DNA from: Fragilaria crotonensis
Lineage: Eukaryota > Bacillariophyta > Fragilariophyceae > Fragilariales > Fragilariaceae
Direction of reading: 5' to 3'
Assembly: GCA_022925895.1 (NCBI GenBank)
Contig: JAKSYS010000787.1
Span: 1 to 25,687 of the forward strand
DNA length: 25,687 nt
Of this stretch, positions 19,096 through 25,687 are shown piece after piece (within the stretch, counting starts at the first letter, position 1; each line of letters begins with the position of its first letter). Made by a program: the position numbers and the translations under genes. Under the pieces are notes generated by a model that searched no databases, was not told the origin of the DNA, and saw only the letters and a program-made list of their open reading frames with translations.

Positions 19096-20655
19096 TCCTC
19101 GTCCGCTTTTTTTTCGGTACAGGGTACTTGTACGACGTACGCCTGAAGTAGCACTCCTACGCCCGGTACTACTGCTACTGGTACGCTTATAAAAGGACTG
19201 CAAGTACGCTCAGCAATACAGTATTGTACTCCCCAACTCTATTCACTGCTCGCTAATACTCGGATTGCAGTACGGCTGGTTGCATTCATGGGAAAATTAT
19301 AGTAGCCCACGTAGACCTTGGTATAAAACATTAGCATTAACCCTGTAGACTTAAAATTATCGTGGCAAATTACATGCTGTGATCGGCTCACGATGGCGCG
19401 CAATGGTTTGTCAAGATCTCCGCCGTTTCTAGGTTTTTAGTATTTCCTCAAAAGGTTTTAGATGTGTCATTATGACCATGAGTGGAAAGCTTGCGAGGAA
19501 ATATAGAAGACCTGAAAATTGTAAAATTATGACCATATCGGTAGTTGCCACCATAGTGACACGCCATTCTTGTGTGAGTGAAACAACGAACTCGAGGGCT
19601 TCGAGTGCCTGGGAATTTCTTGGATAATTAAATCTATACGAGGGCCTACGTATCCTACTAAAATGATCTTCTCCGTGCAACCAGCTATACCAATCCAAGG
19701 TTCGTATTGCAATGGTACTCCAGTAACGTACAAAAAAAATATAATCGAGAATTACAAACCTATCCTACTGTACTAGTATATGCTACCGTAGTTTCAGGGT
19801 TGTGAGTGGTGACGTCGATGACTCTTCTGTTTCCGGTGGAGTAGACAGGAACGTAGAACACGGGCACGGTAGACTACTATTTTAAGAAGTGTCAAAACGG
19901 GATCGATGCAACAGAACGCGGAGCAGTTGTACTCCGCCGCAAGGAGTTTCACAGCTCCCCAGTCCTATCTTGCAAGGGTCAATGCAATAGGGTGACGTCT
20001 GGGCGTATTTTTGGTGAATGCAAAAGATCAATATGATTCTCATTCGGAGACTCAATGTCTACACGACAGCAGAAGTAGTGCTTTCGTGATACGATAGGGA
20101 CGTGTGGACGACATTGAGTTCCGGCTTGAGATTGATGGCGAATCCCAAATGCTTGACGAATCGATTAGGGATGTATGGCAAAGGAAGATCGATCAACACA
20201 TGGTTTTTCGTTACGCCACGAGGCTCAAAAGTTCACAGTGAATACCTGACATTGTCGACCGGAGGTGGAAGGAAGGGAATCGTAACTCGTGTCTGCAGGC
20301 CTCACTCTTCGTTATCGAGCGATAAAGAATGAACGGAGAATGATTAAAGAGAGCTCAAGGTGCAAAGTCATCCTGTTGAATAATATCTATACGAGTTATA
20401 GAACTACAGCGTAGTACTGCAGTACAGCTTTCTCTGCATGTACTAAGTGCACCAAAGTGCATTCAATCGAAGTAGAATCGAAGCAATTAAGGCGCTTTGT
20501 AATGATTTCATCGATCCCTCGTCAGTGACGGCAAATAAAGGATGAATTTGAAATAGAAGAGTGCAGTTTCATGCAGGCCTCGTGATTTGTGGATATGAAA
20601 ACATGATGTCATGAAGTGTTCTCATCGTGAAGTAGATTTTGGTGATACCCGTGCT
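19096..20655. other. Intergenic region, no gene supported
   Basis: A GTAC cluster lies at 19117-19274 (nine copies counted), with an isolated TATAAAAGG at about 19188-19196 inside it. The overlapping minus-strand frames at 19429-19733 and the plus-strand frame at 20102-20332 show no domain and were not accepted. A degenerate gene remains possible but unproven. Confidence 0.5.
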
Positions 20656-21289
20656 TCACTTTTGGAAGGTGTGTCGGGAACTTGTGAGACGGCGCTGGAC
20701 TTGGGCATGAGCAAGGTGCCCGCTCTCGCGCGCTGCCATGGCAGCGGCTTGCTCTCCTGCGCTCATGCCAGCAAATGCAATGGCGTGGTCGGACTTGTCG
20801 GAATTCCTTCTCCTTAGTTCTGACATGATATCTGGGAATCTCTTACACTCGGATGGAAATGAAGAGTCCACACACATCTTGTTGGCGATTGCCTTGCAGA
20901 ACTCCTTTGAGTAGCTTGAATCCATGTCGGCGCTAGAATCTTTTGAACGAGAGTGGATGTTTCGGATGAATATACATGATCTTGAATTGCTGCATTCTTC
21001 CGGGATCTTACCTTCTACAAGAGACTCATCTGAAAATTTGGTAGACACGTGTGAGCGCGGAGCTGGAAACAAGGAGCCAAATCCGCCATGGCCAGATGAT
21101 TACGACTTACGGAGGAGATCCGGTTCGTTGCGGTTGGAGAGGTGCCTTGCGAGGTTGAATGAGTGTGAATGCATTGTCGAAGGTGTCTACGGTAGCAGCA
21201 GGTAAAACTCTGGAGTCTGGAGTAAAATGAGACCCAGGATTCTTGGTAAGATCCCAAGTTTTCTTTGAGAAATCTTTTCTTGCAGGCAT
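20656..21289 (-). CDS. Hypothetical basic protein, two exons
   Basis: Best model: exon 1 21289-21111 (starts MPARKDFSKKTWDLTKN) and exon 2 20989-20656, total 170 residues. A strong donor CC/GTAAGT stands at 21110. I scanned the AGs downstream for phase: only the AATGCAG acceptor at 20990 joins into the long exon 2 frame. Exon 2 contains KEFCKAIANKMCVDSSFPSE, then an Ala-rich helix AGEQAAAMAARESGHLA. No family recognised. The small size, basic N terminus and Cys pair (KEFC, KMC) fit a minor nuclear or organellar protein, but nothing decides. An unspliced reading of the exon 2 frame is the alternative. Confidence 0.45.
20990..21110 (-). other. Predicted intron of the 170-aa gene
   Basis: A 121-bp GT-AG stretch with a consensus GTAAGT donor. 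The acceptor was chosen because it is the only nearby AG that keeps the downstream frame. The pyrimidine tract before it is weak. Confidence 0.4.
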
Positions 21290-22213
21290 GGTGTCAACCA
21301 GTACCGGTACAAAGTGTACTTGAAGAACAAATGCATTAACGGCAAGATTTTCGAGACATCAGAACAATTCTGATCCTGACTTCACAAGGAATTCTATTAT
21401 TCCAAAGCATACTCTTCTCTTCTGTTACTCGAGTTCGTTGTGAATCCCCACGAGTGGGAACCCTGTTGTCACCAGAACGACGTCAAAACACATCTTCGCA
21501 ATCTTGTTCGAGATGACCAGATGAAACAATGATAGCACATTGACGTCATAGTAAAATGGATTTCGAGGAAGGGTGAGGTGAATTCATAATTCATGCAATA
21601 CCAATAGAAGGTACAAGATCAACGATTTGACAGACGACAGATGACACAAAATCGTTGCGCTTGAATTGGAGGGAGGTGATCCGGCCTACAGATCTATTAG
21701 ATATGCTGTCATAAATGGTCCAGATACGAATAAAATCATAGTCCGCTTCCGGGTGCAAAAAGGTTGCAATATAGGTCTACTCAGAAGACAACATTCGAGG
21801 AGTTCGCGCCAAACCCATAATCCCCGGAATGAAATCTATCGAGGGAAGGTCAAGAAGCAAGAACCACTTAGAATGATTAACATGAATCCAGATCCAATCG
21901 CATTCCATAAAGTCGAACCAATTCACCCAAACTGATGACGTTCGCCAAACGTTTCAGTCGTCGTCGTCTGGAGTTCTCTGGACAACTCAAGCCAGGTGTA
22001 TTCAGTAGTAGTGCAACTCAAGGCAGACCTTATGCTTTGCATGTGCGAGTATTGCTTGGCACGTCACTCGCATCTCCACATTTAAATGCACCACCCCACT
22101 GCGCATTTGATGCTCAAATCCCAGCTGCGTTGCGTTTCACCTTGCTGTAGATCGTTCCGGATCTATTCCTAATTATCGTCGTCATGTGAATCAGGTAACT
22201 AATCTAGTCACCT
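21290..22213. other. Intergenic region, nothing recognised
   Basis: Two short plus-strand frames (21666-21935 and 21935-22150) lack domain signals and biased codon use. No repeats or structural RNA seen. Confidence 0.5.
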
Positions 22214-24413
22214 TCAAATGATTATCTTCTTTTTCGAAGATAGGAGTGGCTTGCGACGCCTTCGGTTTCCTAACGTCGGGATGGGGTTGACACCAATCTG
22301 CGTAGACACTTGAAGATCCTTCCTCGTTTCAACTTTTCTAACGGCATCTGCCGATTCTCGCACATTAGCCGAGATCTCCGCAGTGATTGAGTCGGATGAC
22401 TCGCCAATGGTGGGCAAATTGGATTGATGAGAAGTTTTTGATGATCCAGAGTCCGAGGAGCTGTCAGAGTCGCTATCTGAGCTGCTATCAGATGAACTTC
22501 CCTCGCTTGAGCTATTCGAGGCAACCGCTGTCTCCTCACTAGTCGGAGCGGTAGGATCTTCCGCGGGTTGAACAGTTTGGGCACGTGGTGCCGGGGACAA
22601 TTTTTCCTCATCGAAATCCACATTCTGTGGAAACAGGTCATTGTCGTTGTCCTTGAGCTGCTGTTCAGGAATCTCGAATTCCATGCTCTCCGACGCATTC
22701 CCATTCGAGATATTCTCACTGCTGGCGATCTTGTCCTCAAGGGGTTCCATTGCGTCGTGATCGGAGTCTGCGGAATCCGAGTCACCTCCGAGGCACTATC
22801 GGACGAGCTGGATGATGAACTGCTTGAGGAGCTACTACTTGAGGAAGTAGCGGCTGAGGATGACGCGGAACTCTTATCGCCCGCATTGGGATCGCCAAGG
22901 TCGTTCGGTATGGCGGGATTCTTGTCATCATCCACATCCGACCAAACCTTTTCGAGTTCAGGCTCTGGCAACGCAGGTTGGCGAAGAACCAGGAGCGGAA
23001 CTTTTCCTCCATTCGTGGTCTCTCCTCGTCGTCCCTCGGACGGTTCCGCGTCACTGACAAGCGGGGGCGAGACTTCTGGAACAGCTTGGTTTTTGGAAAT
23101 CATCTCGTTAGGACCCAATTCGTTAGTTGTCGTTGATAAAGATACTGCGTCGTGCTGACGAAAAAGATTTTTCGCTAATGGAGTATCTTCTCCTTCACCG
23201 ACAAGATCAGCTGCTTCTTCGTCAATCCCGTCGCTGAGCGTTTTGAGATGCTGTATGTGGTCGTCGAGCTGAGTTATTGCATCGTGCTGGCTTCCCGTGT
23301 CCATATTTGATGTCTTTTTGAGCATATCAATGTTGCCTCCCAGCTTTGCAATTGCTTGTTTCAGAGGAGATTTAATACTTCCCGGCGAAGCGTTTGTAAG
23401 ACTTTTAATGATGCTTCCCAGTTCAGTAACTGCTTTTCCTAGAGGGGACCGTCGTCAGTCGACGCGTCATCCACGTTAGGTATGTCTTCTCCAACCTTGG
23501 GCTCGTTGGAGACACTCTCGATTCTAGCTCGCTTGCGTGGGTGATTTTCTTGATCGTGAGTTTCGTTATTTCCATTGAGAGACGTTTTCTCTGTTTGAGG
23601 TTCGTCCAGTGGTTGCGCGATAGCGTCTACTTCTACACTTGGTCCTTCGGTTGGCTCCAATGCGTTTCTTTCACGAGGTCGTTCGCGCTTTCCAACTTCT
23701 CGAGACTCATCAGTAAGCACATGCTCTTGCGTCTTTGAAGTTTCCACCAGTGCGTCGGCAGTCGGGCCATCTCCGAGTTCCATATGTTTTCGTCGTCGTC
23801 GTTGCTTTGTACTGTACTTGATCCACTCTAATTTCTGTGGTGGTTTCCACGGTGGCAGAGGCCGCGCCGTTTTCTCTGGTAATGATGGTTGTCGTAAAAG
23901 CGGCGCCAGCGTGCTGGACCATAGCCATTGACTGTTGGGATGCTGCGTTGCCAAGAATTGTCGCTCTTCGGCATCAAGAAGGGGTCGATCGTCCACGAGT
24001 CGTATGTGAACCTTGCGGGTTGTGGGTGCAATGGTTTCGCAACACACGAGTTCCGCAAGAGTAGTATCATCTCGTAGATTCAAGTACTGGTCGGGAAATA
24101 GTAGGGTGCACTTTCCCATCTCTGTCACGAGTCGAAGCGCAATGGCGACATGTCGCAGAGGCTTCGCCTTGTGCTCACCGTATCCATCCAATACTCGGCA
24201 TTCGTTGCCAATGTAGATGTTTGTAGGTCGGTTTCCTGTGAGGATTCGATACACGGCATCTGGCAATTGCAGACCGCAAATGAAATCATCGACGGAAACA
24301 TCGGGACAGGCGAGTGCCTTCAACCTTATTTGAGGATACCAAGAACAACTAATGATACATACAGGAGGTCGATCAGGCTCCTTTGTGTCGGGGTGCTCCC
24401 ATATTCGATACAT
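22214..24413 (-). CDS. Ser/Asp-rich hypothetical protein, twice frameshifted
   Basis: One gene of about 730 codons appears to run from the ATG at 24413 to the stop at 22214. The N-terminal 180 residues look folded (VCIISCSWYPQIRLKALACP, DAVYRILTGNRP, CTLLFPDQYLNLRDDTTLAEL) but match no family I know. A basic stretch (KQRRRRKH) and acidic, disordered sequence follow. At about 23440 the frame closes (DDGPL-stop), but the neighbouring frame resumes with GKAVTELGSIIKSL and a related second copy, SPLKQAIAKLGGNID. At about 22790, after a long Ser run, the frame shifts again into DSADSDHDAMEPLED, another Ser/Asp tract and a basic end (NRRRRKPLLSSKKK). Both shifts are in the direction of single missing bases. 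A nuclear, heavily phosphorylated regulator is plausible from composition only. Confidence 0.6.
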
Positions 24414-24577
24414 GTTGCAGAACTCGGGATGAGGCTACAGAACAGGATGCGATGATGTAACTCAGTGAATTCAATGTTCAACGATTTAAGGGAGATCAGA
24501 CCTTAATTTGTACGCCGACATGGTAGGTTGGTTTGTCAAAACTGGGGCCAAAAGCAAATATCATGCGAATAAATCTG

Positions 24578-24611
24578 GTACCACCTAAAAATGGCTTGGA
24601 GTCCCTAAAAA
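24578..24611 (+). repeat. Left terminal inverted repeat of the last transposon
   Basis: 34 bases, perfect inverted match to 25650-25683. The GAGTCCCTAAA word repeats 17 bases further in, at about 24617-24627. Confidence 0.93.
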
Positions 24612-25466
24612 TATTCGAGTCCCTAAACGATGTAATTTTCACTTCGAATGTGACAACGTACTCAATTCAAGTCGAATCGAGATATCACAAGTGGAAAAAA
24701 TATTCCTTGCCATGTGGAGCTCCAGATGTTTGCAGGGAGCGACAATCACTCCAGAGGCCTGTTTGCTGAGAAGGACACTGAAAGATGGAGGTTCGGCAGT
24801 TTTGGAATTCACAAAACTTACACTATTGAGCCGGACCTCCCATTCTGTTTAGACATAAAGAAACCGTATGTTTTTAAATGATTAAAAGAAGTCTAGATAA
24901 CGGTTTAACTGCTACTTTCATCAAGTCCTAAACCTCACGTGATGGTGGTCATGGCCCCTTCGAAGAGGTCATCATGGGGTCCAACAATTACAGCAATTCA
25001 GAGCCCGACGTTCCAGGGGCGGTCGCGTTGGGACAAGGAGTAACGGTCGACACGTCGCGCCGTCGAAGTCAAGCGACAAGGTCTCTTGACGAGTAGATTC
25101 CTGTGTCGCTCATTTTCCTCCACAACACTTGCAGCAGCCGACCACGAGACGACGAAAAAGAGCGCTGAAAAGAGAGGGATTAGATAGGCATTTCCGAGCA
25201 AAATGTCAATGTCCAGTAAGATAATCAAGTGAATGAGTGCGATGCATGGTTGTAGGAGTGCTTGAGATCAATATCGACAAATCGTTGGTGTGATGAGTTG
25301 CGATCTGTGAGCTCATACAACACTCCGATGAAATCGTACACTACGAAGTAGATGCGTGAAATCAGCGTAGCAGTACGAAATTCATATCACACATTTACTT
25401 CGAATGGTGTAAAAAAGCTCAAAAAACGAACATAAAAAATATTCGGGTATATAGATAATTGAATGA

Positions 25467-25483
25467 ATGGCTTGGAGTCCCTA
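25467..25483 (+). repeat. Internal copy of the terminal repeat
   Basis: ATGGCTTGGAGTCCCTA matches the inner half of the left terminal repeat in direct orientation, followed by a related AAACGATG word as at the left end. Confidence 0.8.
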
Positions 25484-25649
25484 AATCGAAAACGATGCTT
25501 GCAAGAACGTCGACATCTCAATGAATTCATCGTCCAGTACAAAATGATTAAACCAATGTGTACTTTGAAGCATGATCTCCCTCTCAGTCATGTTGCTGAG
25601 TGCATTGCAGCTGCTTTTCGTCGAGATATTTTTAGTCGAAACTTGATGT

Positions 25650-25683
25650 TTTTTAGGGACTCCAAGCCATTTTTAGGTGGTAC
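25650..25683 (-). repeat. Right terminal inverted repeat of the last transposon
   Basis: Exact reverse complement of 24578-24611; the window ends four bases later. Confidence 0.93.
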
Positions 25684-25687
25684 TGTA

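Larger units (their letters stand above)
24578..25683. mobile_element. 1.1-kb transposon with 34-bp perfect inverted repeats
   Basis: The 34 bases at 24578-24611 (GTACCACCTAAAAATGGCTT...) are an exact reverse complement of 25650-25683. Total length 1106 bp. Flanks are CTG on the left and TGTA on the right. If GTAC is the duplicated target, the element is 24582-25679. It has no recognisable transposase and is likely non-autonomous. A 76-codon open stretch at 24654-24881 (with FAEKDTERWRFGSFGIHK) and a minus-strand frame at 24998-25228 are unidentified and may be chance or remnants. The superfamily is not assigned. Confidence 0.88.

Noticed and set aside
19429..19733. Overlapping minus-strand frames of 89 and 68 codons with hydrophobic stretches
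   Set aside because: No domain, no consistent single frame, no splice logic; likely chance.
20102..20332. 76-codon plus-strand frame and an overlapping frame containing RDVWQRKIDQHMVF
   Set aside because: Both are short and stop-bounded, with no supporting motif or neighbour.
24654..24881. 76-codon open stretch with a protein-like composition inside the last transposon
   Set aside because: It has no usable early start codon and no recognised family; mentioned in the element entry only.
24998..25228. Minus-strand 76-codon frame with a signal-peptide-like start inside the last transposon
   Set aside because: It lies in an element without other coding sequence; hydrophobicity alone is not enough to call a gene.

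Overview
The window looks like nuclear DNA of a diatom, most likely a pennate one. The host-type proteins point that way: two trypsin-family proteases carry a short C-terminal Cys module (Cys-Trp-Val ... Arg-Cys ... Cys-Pro-x-Thr-Cys) that I associate with stramenopile secreted proteins, and one has a Pro-Ser repeat linker typical of diatoms. Genes are compact with few short GT-AG introns, and there are several DNA transposons. No rRNA, tRNA or CRISPR was seen. The species cannot be named from the sequence.

Layout. (1) 1-3553: a DNA transposon with perfect 17-bp inverted ends and one decayed DDE transposase. (2) 3554-7036: AT-rich intergenic DNA with dense GTAC arrays and one small broken reading frame (5695-6095). 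(3) 7037-8799: a membrane-anchored SGNH/GDSL-type hydrolase interrupted by one frameshift. (4) 9691-10880 and 16153-17553: two paralogous trypsin-like proteases in the same orientation, pushed apart by (5) 11458-15951, a complete two-gene PIF/Harbinger-type transposon with 42-bp inverted ends and a TGA target duplication. It carries a frameshifted HARBI1-like transposase (+) and an intact 570-aa partner protein (-) that I do not recognise. (6) 17587-18387: a two-exon cytochrome b561-like gene (-) ending 33 bp from the second protease. (7) 18699-19087: a 389-bp non-autonomous hAT-type element with a perfect 8-bp target duplication. (8) 20656-21289 and 22214-24413: two unrecognised minus-strand genes, the latter Ser/Asp-rich and twice frameshifted. 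(9) 24578-25683: a 1.1-kb element with 34-bp perfect inverted ends.

Together: at least four DNA transposons of four different kinds sit among six host-like genes. The genes do not form a pathway. The proteases, the hydrolase and the cytochrome b561 all have secretory or membrane features. The most notable points are the unusual partner gene of the Harbinger element, the GTAC-saturated intergenic DNA, and the fact that both the first and last elements are bounded by GTAC, which may be a palindromic target site. Several reading frames carry single-base shifts, so either pseudogenisation or uncorrected long-read errors must be considered. The window begins and ends at transposon termini, as expected for a contig broken at repeats.
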